Shown piece after piece: positions 23,882-31,767 of a stretch of 50,430 nucleotides of DNA. Made by a program: the position numbers and the translations under genes. A model generated the notes under the pieces. The model had not been told where the DNA came from and searched no databases. It saw only the letters and a list, made by a program, of their open reading frames with translations. Source of the stretch: Ideonella sp. WA131b (lineage in GTDB: Bacteria; Pseudomonadota; Gammaproteobacteria; Burkholderiales; Burkholderiaceae_C). Position 1 is the first letter of the stretch. Each line of letters starts with the position of its first letter. Location of the stretch: positions 1 through 50,430 of the forward strand of contig JAGTJW010000002.1 in the NCBI GenBank assembly GCA_023657425.1, in the 5' to 3' direction.

Positions 23882-25052
23882 GCCCGCCACGGGCGTGCCG
23901 GCGCGCACGCTGCTGGCCTTGGTGGTGGGCCAGCTCGGCATTCACGCCGCGATGGCCGGGTTGCGTCTGGCAGCACCGCTGCAGGCGCTGCGAGAGGGCT
24001 ACAGCGCCTGGGCCGTGGGCTTGCTGCTGGCGCTGTTCGCGGGTGCGGCCGTGCTCAGCGCCTTGCGCGCCGGGCGGCTGGCCGACCGCCACGGCTATCA
24101 CCGGCCCATGAAGCTGGCCGTGGCCGTGACGGTGGCCGGCATGCTGTGTGCGCTGGGCTCCACCTGGGCGCCCGAGGGCTGGCGCTTTGCGCTGCTGTGC
24201 CTGGCCGCCGCCGGCACGGGCATGGGCACCAACACCGGCATGCTCACCATTCAGCGCACAGCCGGCCACACCGCGGGCTCGGCCACCGAGCGGGTGCGCA
24301 TCTTCAGCTGGCTGGGCGTGGCGCCGTCGTTCAGCAACGTCGTCGGCCCGGTGGCGGCAGGGCTGATGATCGACTGGGGCGGGTTCGTTGCCGCCTACGC
24401 GCTGCTGCTGGCGCTGCCGGTCATCACACTGGTGTCGGCGCGGCTGGTGCCTCGGCAGGCCCCCTGGGGCGTGGCCGAGGCTGAGCAGCGCGCCGCCTGG
24501 GACCTGCTGCGGCTGCCGGCCTTCCGCCGCCTGCTGTGGGTGAACGGCCTGCTGGCCATGTGCTGGGACGTGCACACCTTCGCGGTGCCGGTGCTCGGGC
24601 ACGAGCGGGGCTTCAGCGCCGGCACGATCGGCCTCATCCTGGGCGCCTTCACCTTGTCGGTGACGCTGGTGCGCCTGGCCATCCCGCTGCTTGCGCACCG
24701 CCTGCACGAGGCCACCGTGGTGCGCAGCGCCATGGTGGGCTGCGGCCTCGTCTTTGCGCTGTACCCGCTGGCGCCGTCACCGCTGTGGATGGGCGTGTGC
24801 GCCGTGCTGCTGGGGCTGGCGCTGGGCAGCGTGCAGCCGATGGTGATGTCGCTGCTTCACGACGTGACGCCGGGCGCGCGCCATGGCGAGGCGCTGGCCT
24901 TGCGGTCCATGGTGATCAACGCCTCAAGCACGGCGCTGCCTCTGTTGTTCGGAGCCAGCGGCGCGCTGGTGGGGGCTGCCGCGTTGTTCTGGGCCGCGGG
25001 CGGCGCGGTGGGAGCCGGCTCGTGGCTGGCGCGGCGGCTGCAGCCGGGTTAG
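23874..25052 (+). CDS. Major facilitator superfamily transporter
   Basis: A 392-aa inner-membrane protein with about 12 hydrophobic segments. The MFS loop 2-3 motif appears as GRLADRHGYHRPMKLAV. A second weak half-repeat motif is also present. Candidate cargo is drugs or metabolites; nothing in the neighbourhood narrows it. The start codon overlaps the end of rmuC by eight bases. The stop codon overlaps the stop of the convergent DUF4124-like gene by four bases. Confidence 0.9.
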   Translation: MPEPATGVPARTLLALVVGQLGIHAAMAGLRLAAPLQALREGYSAWAVGLLLALFAGAAVLSALRAGRLADRHGYHRPMKLAVAVTVAGMLCALGSTWAPEGWRFALLCLAAAGTGMGTNTGMLTIQRTAGHTAGSATERVRIFSWLGVAPSFSNVVGPVAAGLMIDWGGFVAAYALLLALPVITLVSARLVPRQAPWGVAEAEQRAAWDLLRLPAFRRLLWVNGLLAMCWDVHTFAVPVLGHERGFSAGTIGLILGAFTLSVTLVRLAIPLLAHRLHEATVVRSAMVGCGLVFALYPLAPSPLWMGVCAVLLGLALGSVQPMVMSLLHDVTPGARHGEALALRSMVINASSTALPLLFGASGALVGAAALFWAAGGAVGAGSWLARRLQPG

Positions 25053-25285
25053 GCGCGTGCGCGGCAGCAATCCAGCGCCACGCGCCTAGAAGCGCATGCC
25101 GGCCGGCGCGGGCTGCGCGCCTGCCGGCCGATCGTCGTGACACGGGCCTGGGCCGATGCGGGCGGCCGGTCGGTGTCGGTGACGCTGCCGTCGGGTGCGA
25201 CGACCTTGCACTGAGCCTGCGCCTTGGCCACGACCAGCAGCAAGGCGGCCATCAGGGCTGCGTGACGGCGGGCGGGTCGGTTCAT
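25049..25285 (-). CDS. Small exported DUF4124-like protein
   Basis: A 78-aa protein with a signal peptide (MAALLLVVAKAQA) and then QCKVVAPDGSVTDTDRPP, which matches the DUF4124 pattern (usually a K-x2-PDGS-VTYTDRPP hairpin). After residue 52 the sequence turns into Arg/Ala-rich residues of low quality. The neighbouring frame ends a few codons later, so a frameshift or a naturally short protein are both possible. It sits in the 342-base gap between the MFS and prlC genes. The remaining part (25286-25394) shows nothing identifiable. Confidence 0.55.
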   Translation of the reverse strand: MNRPARRHAALMAALLLVVAKAQAQCKVVAPDGSVTDTDRPPASAQARVTTIGRQARSPRRPACASRRVALDCCRARA

Positions 25286-25394
25286 CGGCGCTCCATGCGA
25301 CAGGGATGCGCAATCTAGCGCGTCCCGTGCGCAAGGCCGGAAGCAGCGTGTGTCCGGGCCCGGGCGCGTGACGAAGCGCACGCCCAGGGCGTGC

Positions 25395-27425
25395 TCAGGC
25401 GTCCGCCAACCCCTGGTGTCGCAGCATCGCGTCGATCTGCGGGTCGCGGCCGCGGAAAGCGCGGAAGCTCTCGATCGCGGGTCTGCTGCCACCGACCTCG
25501 AGGATGTGCTCGAGGAAGCGGCGCCCGGTGCCGGGGTCAAACACGCCGGCTTCCTCGAAGGCCGCGTAGGCATCCGACGACAGCAGTTCTGCCCAGGCGT
25601 AGCCGTAATAGCCGGCCGCATAGCCGCCGTCGAACAGGTGCGTGAAGGTGTGCGGGTAACGCACCCACTCGGGTGCGCGCACCGGTTGCACCTCGGCGTT
25701 GACCTCGGCGGCCACGCGCTGCGCCTGGCCGGCCACGGAGGGCTCGCTGTGCAGCCGCATGTCGAAGAGCCCGAATTCACACTGCCGCAGCAGCTGCAGC
25801 CCGCTCTGGAAGTGGCGCGCCGCCAGCATGCGCTCGTAAAGCACGCGCGGCAGCGGTTGGCCGGTGTCGACATGGGCCGTGAGCTTCTGCAGCACGTCCC
25901 ACTCCCAGCAGAAGTTCTCCATGAACTGGCTGGGCAGCTCGACGGCGTCGTGCTCGACGCCGCTGATGCCGGCCACCGCGAGTTCATCGACCTGCGTGAG
26001 CATGTGGTGCAGGCCGTGGCCGAACTCGTGGAACAGGGTGACGACGTCGTCGTGGCTCAGCAGCGCGGGCTTGCCGCCCACCGGCGGCGCGAAGTTGCAC
26101 ACCAGGTGCGCCACCGGCAGCTGCATGGCGCCCTCGGGACGCCTCCAGCGGCCGCGGCAGTCGTTCATCCAGGCGCCCTGCTGCTTGCCGGCGCGGGCAT
26201 GGAGGTCGAGGTAGAAGCCGGCGATCACCTGGCCACCGCGCTCCAGCGTGTGGTAGCGGGCGCTGTCGTGCCACACCGGCGCGTCGGCCTGGCGGATCCG
26301 CACGTCGAACAGGGTCTCGATCAGGCCGAACAAGCCCCTCAGCACCGTGGGTTCGGTGAAGAACTGCCGCACCTCCTCGGAACTGAAGGCGTAGCGCGCC
26401 TGCTTCAGCTGCTCGCTGGCGTAGGCGCGATCCCACGGCTCGAGCTGCGGCAGCCCGAGCGCGGCGCTGGCGAAGGTGCGCAGCTCTGCAAGCTCCTTCT
26501 CGGCGAACGGGCGCGCGCGGGAGGCCAGGTCACGCACGAAGCCCAGCACCTCGGCCGGCGAGCGCGCCATCCGGGTGACGAGCGCCGCCTCGGCGTAGGC
26601 CGGGTAGCCCAGCAGGGCCGCCTCCTCGTGCCGCAGCTGAAGCAGCTCGTGGATCAGCGCGGTGTTGTCGTGCGCCGGGTCGCCGAACTCGCTGGCCCTC
26701 GTCATGTAGGCGCGGTAGAGCGTCTCGCGAATGGGCCGGTGGCGCGCGTGCATCATCACCGGCAGGTAGCAGGGCAGCTTCAGCGTCAGGCGGCAGCCCT
26801 CGACGCCGGCCGCGGCGGCGGCTTCGCGGGCGGCCTGCGTCACGTCGGCCGGCACGCCGTCGAGCTGCGCCTCGGGCACGTCAAGGTGCCAGGCGTCGGT
26901 GGCGTCGAGCACGTGCTCGCCGAAGCGCTGCGACAACTCCCCGGTGCGGTCCTGGATGGCGGCATGGCGCTCGCGGGCCGCGCCCTGCAGCTCGGCGCCG
27001 CCCAGCACGAAGGCGCGCAGCGCGTCGTCCAGCGCTTTGCGCCGCGCCGGGCTCAGCTGCGCGTACTGCCCGGCCTTGACCGCCTTGTACTTGGCGTACA
27101 GCCGCGCGTCGGCGCCCAGCCGGGTGGAGAACTCGATCACCCTGGGCAGGTTCTCGGTGTGCGCGGCCCGCAGTTCGGGCGTGTCCACCACGCTCTGCAG
27201 GTGCGACACGTGGCCCCAGGCCACAGTGAGGCGCTCGACGTTGACGTCGAGCACGGCTGCCAGGGCATCCCAGTCGTCCGGCACCTCGGGGCCGACGGCC
27301 CGCTCGAGGGCTGCCTCGGCGTCGACCAGCAGGCGGTCGAGAGCCGGCGTCACGTGTTCGGGGCGCATGGCTGCGAAATCGGGCGCACCGTGCCGGGCCA
27401 GCAGCGGGTTGTTGACGGACTCCAT
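25395..27425 (-). CDS. prlC: Oligopeptidase A (M3 family zinc metallopeptidase)
   Basis: A 676-aa cytoplasmic peptidase that degrades oligopeptides, including cleaved signal peptides. The zinc-binding motif HEFGHGLHH begins at H466. The distal zinc ligand helix (SGVEHDAVELPSQFMENFCWE) follows, and the C-terminal PEWVRYPHTFTHLFDGGYAAGYYGYAW segment is typical of the PrlC/OpdA subfamily. Length agrees with the family (about 680). It starts 20 bases after folD stops, so folD-prlC is probably one transcript. Confidence 0.96.
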   Translation of the reverse strand: MESVNNPLLARHGAPDFAAMRPEHVTPALDRLLVDAEAALERAVGPEVPDDWDALAAVLDVNVERLTVAWGHVSHLQSVVDTPELRAAHTENLPRVIEFSTRLGADARLYAKYKAVKAGQYAQLSPARRKALDDALRAFVLGGAELQGAARERHAAIQDRTGELSQRFGEHVLDATDAWHLDVPEAQLDGVPADVTQAAREAAAAAGVEGCRLTLKLPCYLPVMMHARHRPIRETLYRAYMTRASEFGDPAHDNTALIHELLQLRHEEAALLGYPAYAEAALVTRMARSPAEVLGFVRDLASRARPFAEKELAELRTFASAALGLPQLEPWDRAYASEQLKQARYAFSSEEVRQFFTEPTVLRGLFGLIETLFDVRIRQADAPVWHDSARYHTLERGGQVIAGFYLDLHARAGKQQGAWMNDCRGRWRRPEGAMQLPVAHLVCNFAPPVGGKPALLSHDDVVTLFHEFGHGLHHMLTQVDELAVAGISGVEHDAVELPSQFMENFCWEWDVLQKLTAHVDTGQPLPRVLYERMLAARHFQSGLQLLRQCEFGLFDMRLHSEPSVAGQAQRVAAEVNAEVQPVRAPEWVRYPHTFTHLFDGGYAAGYYGYAWAELLSSDAYAAFEEAGVFDPGTGRRFLEHILEVGGSRPAIESFRAFRGRDPQIDAMLRHQGLADA

Positions 27426-27445
27426 CGTCGCTCCCTTCGGGGTAT

Positions 27446-28318
27446 TCAGGCGGCCGCCTCGACGGCCTGCAAGGTGTTGGCCAGCAGCATCGTGATCGTC
27501 ATCGGACCCACGCCGCCCGGCACCGGCGTGATGAAGCCGCCGGGGCCGAGCGCCTCGCGGACGGGACCGAAATCGACGTCGCCACAGAGCTTGCCGGCCC
27601 CGGGCTCGCCGTCGGGAATGCGGTTGATTCCGACGTCGATGACGGTGGCGCCCGGCTTGACCATGCCGGCCGTGAGCGTGTGGCGCCGCCCGGTGGCGAC
27701 GACCACGACGTCGGCCAGGCGGGTGTGCAAGGCCAGGTCGGCCGTGCCGCTGTGGCAGACGGTGACGGTGGCCCCGGCCTGCAGCAGCAGCAGGGCCATC
27801 GGCTTGCCGACGGTGTTGCTGCGGCCGACGACCACCGCATGTCTGCCGCGCAAGGCCATCCCCGTGCTCTCGATGAGCTTCATGCAGCCCCAGGGCGTGG
27901 CCGGGCGCAGCCCGGGAAGCCCGGTCAGCAGCCGACCGGCAGCGTGCACCGAGAAGCCGTCGACATCCTTCGTGGGTTCGATGGCCTCAATGACCTGCAG
28001 CGCGTCGAGCGGCGGCGGCAGCGGCATCTGCACCAGGATGCCGTGTATCCGTGGGTCGGCGTTGAGCGCCGCGACGCGGGCCAGCAGAGCAGCCTGCGTC
28101 AGGCTGGCGGGGTACTGCTCGAGCACCGAGCGGAAGCCGGCGTCGGCGCAGGCCTGGACCTTGTTGCGCACGTAGATGGCGCTGGCGGCGTCGTCGCCCA
28201 CCAGAATGACGGCGAGGCCGGGTTGGCGGCCTGCGGCCGTCAGCACGGCGGCTCGCGCGGCGATCTCGGCCCGCAGCCGGTCAGACAGGGCCTTGCCGTC
28301 GATCAGGGTGGCGGGCAT
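27446..28318 (-). CDS. folD: Methylenetetrahydrofolate dehydrogenase / cyclohydrolase FolD
   Basis: A 290-aa bifunctional enzyme interconverting 5,10-methylene-, 5,10-methenyl- and 10-formyl-tetrahydrofolate with NADP. Signatures are [14 protein letters not shown] (catalytic K53), [29 protein letters not shown] and the C-terminal [13 protein letters not shown]. Length and motif order are standard. A terminator for the upstream regulator gene lies directly before it, so it should have its own promoter. None is obvious in the short gap. Confidence 0.97.
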   Translation of the reverse strand: MPATLIDGKALSDRLRAEIAARAAVLTAAGRQPGLAVILVGDDAASAIYVRNKVQACADAGFRSVLEQYPASLTQAALLARVAALNADPRIHGILVQMPLPPPLDALQVIEAIEPTKDVDGFSVHAAGRLLTGLPGLRPATPWGCMKLIESTGMALRGRHAVVVGRSNTVGKPMALLLLQAGATVTVCHSGTADLALHTRLADVVVVATGRRHTLTAGMVKPGATVIDVGINRIPDGEPGAGKLCGDVDFGPVREALGPGGFITPVPGGVGPMTITMLLANTLQAVEAAA

Positions 28319-28331
28319 GGTGCAGTCCCAA

Positions 28332-28357
28332 ACAAAAAGGGCCGCTCAGCGCGGCCC
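28332..28357 (-). terminator. Rho-independent terminator after the response regulator
   Basis: On the minus strand GGGCCGC-GCTGA-GCGGCCC is followed by TTTTTG. It lies 19 bases past the regulator stop codon and 14 bases before the folD start, and separates the two units. Confidence 0.85.
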
Positions 28358-28375
28358 CGGGGGCAGGCCGGGTGG

Positions 28376-28999
28376 TCAGGCTTTGCTCTGCGCGCCCAGC
28401 GCAATCTTCAACAGATCGGCCACGGTGTTGGCGTTGAGCTTTTCCATGATGTTGGCGCGGTGCGCCTCCACCGTCTTGATGCTGATGCCGAGGTCGTCGG
28501 CGATCTGCTTGTTCAGTCGTCCCGCGACGATGCGTTCGAGCACCTGGGCCTCGCGCGTGGTCAGGCGCGACAACAGGGCGTCGCGGCTGGCCTGCTCCTG
28601 GTGCTGGCTGAACGCGGTGCGCGCCTGCTCCAGCATGCGCTCCACCAGGCCGAGCAACTCGTCTTCCCTGAAGGGCTTTTCGATGAAGTCCATCGCCCCC
28701 TTCTTCATGGTTGTGACCGCCATGGGCACATCGCCATGGCCGGTGATGAACACGATGGGCAGCGGGCTTCGGCGCTCAATCAGGCGGTCCTGCAACTCCA
28801 GGCCGCTGGCGCCTTCCATGCGGATATCGGCGATCAGGCAGGCCACCTCGCGCGGGTCGAAGCGAGACAGGAAGGACTCGGCCGAGTCGAAGCACTTCAC
28901 GCGGTAGTCCTTGCCCTCCAGCAACCACTGCAGGGAGTCGCGCACCGCCTCGTCATCGTCCACGACGTACACGGTGCCTTTCTTGGGGATCAGGCTCAT
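28376..28999 (-). CDS. FixJ-family response regulator
   Basis: A 207-aa two-component regulator. The receiver domain has VDDDEA (acidic pocket), phospho-acceptor D58 in LIADIRM, T87 in FITGHGD and K108 in EKPF. The LuxR/FixJ-type helix-turn-helix output (about 140-200) contains LTTREAQVLERIVAGRLNKQIADDLGISIKTVEAHR. It lies 36 bases downstream of the sensor kinase and is clearly its partner. The pair is divergent from the aceE operon, which makes that operon a candidate target; this is not demonstrated. Confidence 0.95.
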   Translation of the reverse strand: MSLIPKKGTVYVVDDDEAVRDSLQWLLEGKDYRVKCFDSAESFLSRFDPREVACLIADIRMEGASGLELQDRLIERRSPLPIVFITGHGDVPMAVTTMKKGAMDFIEKPFREDELLGLVERMLEQARTAFSQHQEQASRDALLSRLTTREAQVLERIVAGRLNKQIADDLGISIKTVEAHRANIMEKLNANTVADLLKIALGAQSKA

Positions 29000-29035
29000 G
29001 GGGGAAGGCTGGTCTTGGGAGTGGTGACGGGCGGC

Positions 29036-31597
29036 TCAGAGGCCAGTCGTCGCGGGAGTCTGGGCCCCCTGCAAGGTGTCGGGCCCGGCGCTGTGGGCGT
29101 CGCCTTTCGGGTGAAGCTCCACGGGCAGCGTGAACGAAAACCTACAGCCGACGATCTGAGGACCATTGTAGAGGTTCTGCGCCCGCATCCGTCCGCGGTG
29201 CGACTCGACGATGCTGCGGCAAAGGCTCAGGCCGATCCCCAGACCTTCCTTTTTGGTGGAGAAGAAGGCCTCGTACAGGCGGTCGATCACCACCTCCTGA
29301 ATGCCGGGGCCCATGTCGGTGACGCTGAACTCGATGACGCCGCCTTCTTCAGCGTTGTGCTTGGGCACCACGCGCAACTCGATGTGCCGGCGGCTGCCGG
29401 GCAACTGCGCATTGTCGATGGCCTCGGCAGCGTTCTTCAGCAGGTTCATCAGCACCTGCTCGATGAGTATCGGGTCCACCAGGAGGTCGGGCAGGCGCTG
29501 CGCCACATAGGTATGGATGGCGACATTGCGGCGCTTGAGCTCGATGCCGGCGAGCTCGACCGCGTCTTCGACGATCTCACGCGCCTGCGCGGGCTGTCGC
29601 TGCGGTTCACTCTTCTTCACGAAGGCGCGGATGCGGTGGATGACCTGCCCGGCCCGCTCGGCCTGCCGTGCCGTCTTCTGCAGCGCTGCGATGAGGTCTT
29701 CCGGGCTGATGGATTCGGCCTTCACGCGCGAGACCATGCCGTTGCAGTAGTTGGTGATCGCGGTGAGCGGCTGGTTCAGTTCATGCGCTACAGAGCTGGC
29801 CATCTCACCCATGGTCATCAGCCGGCTCGTCACCTGGGCCTTCTCGGCCTGAGCGGCGGCTTGCTCCTCGGCGCGGCGGCGTGCCGTCACGTCGGTGGCG
29901 ATCAGCATCTGCGCCAGGCGGCCGTCTGTCCATTGCAGGTAGCGGGCGCGTACGTCGAACCACTTGCCCACAGCGTCGACATACACCTCGCGCGGGCTGG
30001 CGCCGCCCGTGAGTTCCTGCGTCGGCAGGCCGGACAGGTTGTCCACCGGGTCGTCGCCGTCAGGCTGGAACCCGGCGTCGCCGGCGTTGCCGGCCATCGT
30101 CTGGTGGCCGCGCGCGTCGGCACCGAACCAGAGGCGGTAGCTGCGGTTGGTGAACAGCAGCTCGCCCTGCTGCACCGACAGCACGCTCACGCTGGCATCC
30201 AGGCCTTCGAGCACCGTGGTGAAGCGTTCGTGGCTGGCCGAGAGCTGGTCGCGGATCCGCTTGGCCTCGGTGATGTTGGTCATGCTGGTCATCCAGCCGG
30301 TCTGCTGACCCTTGGGGTCGATCAAGGGGCTCACGTACATGCGTGCGTCGAACACGCTGCCGTCCTTGCGCATGACCTTCAGTTCGATGCCGGCGCTGGG
30401 GCTGCGGCCCTGCAGCTCCAGCTGCAGGAGCCGCATGTGCTCGTCGTGCCGATCCGGCAGCCAGTAGGGGAAGGGCGGCAGCCGGCCCACCAGCTCGGCC
30501 GGCGAGAAGCCGGTCATCTGGCTGAAGGCGGCATTGACGTAGGTGATGCGGCCCTGCATGTCCATCGCGCGCATGCCGGTGGGCATGGAGTTCTCCATCG
30601 CGCGGCGGAAGTTCGTCTCCTGGACCAGCGCACCCTGGATCTGGCTGCGACGGCGCATGTGGCGCCAGGTGCCCAGCAGCATCCAAACCGTCAGCACCGA
30701 CAGTGCCACCACCATCCAGAACAGCGTGTTGTGCACGAGACCGATGCTGGTGCGCCAGCCCTGGCCGCGCAGCACCAGGCCGTTGAAGGCCGGCGTCAAC
30801 GGCGCCACGCTGACGATGGGCGCACGGGTACCTTCCTGCCCGGGCATGGGCGTGACGGTGGCGGCGAGTTGACGGTCTTGCTCGTTGACGATGGCGATCA
30901 CGTGGCGCTGCGCGACGTCGGCCGGCACGAAGTGGCGCAGCAGCGCCTCCAGCGAGTACTCGGCCACCAGCACGCCCCCGAAGGGGCTTCGGTCCATCAG
31001 CGGCACGTGGAGCTGAAAGACCTGGAACCCCGAGACGTCGGCGAAGGCGCGCGAGTAGACCGGCACCCGCGTGTCGCGCGCGGCGAGGAAAGTGGTCTCC
31101 GCCTCGCTGAGGTCGCCGTCCTTCGGCAAGGCCGGCGCGGGCGCCTGGCCTCCCGGGCCGCTGGGGTAGTTGAATGCGAGGTGGCTGCTGCGCGGCACGC
31201 GGCGTGCGTCGACCCAGGTCAGGTGCGTGATCTCGGGCCGCTCGCGGGCGAACGCCTCCGCCATCGCCGCAAACTCCTCCGCCGCATGCGGTCGGCTCAC
31301 CATGTCGCGCGCCATGCGGATCAAGGCTTCCTGGTTCTGGATGAGACGCAAGCCCATCTGCTGCTGCGTCAGCTCGGTGTCGCGCTTGACCGACTCGACC
31401 TCGCGATCGATCTCCTCGTTGCGCAGATACCAGAACGCGGAAATGATGGCCGCCAAGAACAGCAGCACCGACAGCAAGGGTCCGAGTGTGGCGTAACGGT
31501 CCTGGCGGGCTGGCGATTGTCGTCGCCACCACTGCCCGAACAGGCGCTTGGCCTGAGGAAGAGAGCTTGGCAGCGGCTCCGGGCGGACTTCGGACAT
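29036..31597 (-). CDS. PAS-domain sensor histidine kinase
   Basis: An 853-aa membrane sensor. Two transmembrane segments (about 38-57 and 291-311) enclose a roughly 230-residue periplasmic domain, probably a double-Cache-like sensor. Cytoplasmic PAS domains follow (about 330-445, with ITYVNAAFSQMTGFSPAELVG, and about 455-575). The HisKA box is MGEMASSVAHELNQPLTAI with H605, and the HATPase part has LLKNAAEAIDNA, DMGPGI and GLGIGLSLCRSIVESHRG. The arrangement is FixL/DctB-like. No haem or flavin motif was recognised, so the signal is unknown. Transcription starts divergent to aceE from a 170-base intergenic region. Confidence 0.94.
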   Translation of the reverse strand: MSEVRPEPLPSSLPQAKRLFGQWWRRQSPARQDRYATLGPLLSVLLFLAAIISAFWYLRNEEIDREVESVKRDTELTQQQMGLRLIQNQEALIRMARDMVSRPHAAEEFAAMAEAFARERPEITHLTWVDARRVPRSSHLAFNYPSGPGGQAPAPALPKDGDLSEAETTFLAARDTRVPVYSRAFADVSGFQVFQLHVPLMDRSPFGGVLVAEYSLEALLRHFVPADVAQRHVIAIVNEQDRQLAATVTPMPGQEGTRAPIVSVAPLTPAFNGLVLRGQGWRTSIGLVHNTLFWMVVALSVLTVWMLLGTWRHMRRRSQIQGALVQETNFRRAMENSMPTGMRAMDMQGRITYVNAAFSQMTGFSPAELVGRLPPFPYWLPDRHDEHMRLLQLELQGRSPSAGIELKVMRKDGSVFDARMYVSPLIDPKGQQTGWMTSMTNITEAKRIRDQLSASHERFTTVLEGLDASVSVLSVQQGELLFTNRSYRLWFGADARGHQTMAGNAGDAGFQPDGDDPVDNLSGLPTQELTGGASPREVYVDAVGKWFDVRARYLQWTDGRLAQMLIATDVTARRRAEEQAAAQAEKAQVTSRLMTMGEMASSVAHELNQPLTAITNYCNGMVSRVKAESISPEDLIAALQKTARQAERAGQVIHRIRAFVKKSEPQRQPAQAREIVEDAVELAGIELKRRNVAIHTYVAQRLPDLLVDPILIEQVLMNLLKNAAEAIDNAQLPGSRRHIELRVVPKHNAEEGGVIEFSVTDMGPGIQEVVIDRLYEAFFSTKKEGLGIGLSLCRSIVESHRGRMRAQNLYNGPQIVGCRFSFTLPVELHPKGDAHSAGPDTLQGAQTPATTGL

Positions 31598-31767
31598 TGG
31601 CCGATTATCCCGAGTGCCCGGTTCCGGCGAGGGTGGTTCGGCTGGCAGGATCTCCGGCTCGGGTCGCGTATTTCACATTACGGCATGCGGCGGCACTATT
31701 TGAAATCATGGGCCGCTATGACACACTTCCGACCGCCGTTCCGACACCCACGAAGCAGGAGACACGC

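Noticed and set aside
21242..23941. Minus-strand open frame of about 900 codons opposite the dehydrogenase and rmuC
   Set aside because: Antisense to genes with intact catalytic motifs; Leu/Gln/His/Arg/Ala-rich low-quality translation.
25350..28175. Very long open frame on the plus strand across prlC and folD
   Set aside because: It is antisense to two well-recognised genes; the protein is Arg/Gly/His/Val-rich with no domain, a usual artefact of GC-rich codon bias.
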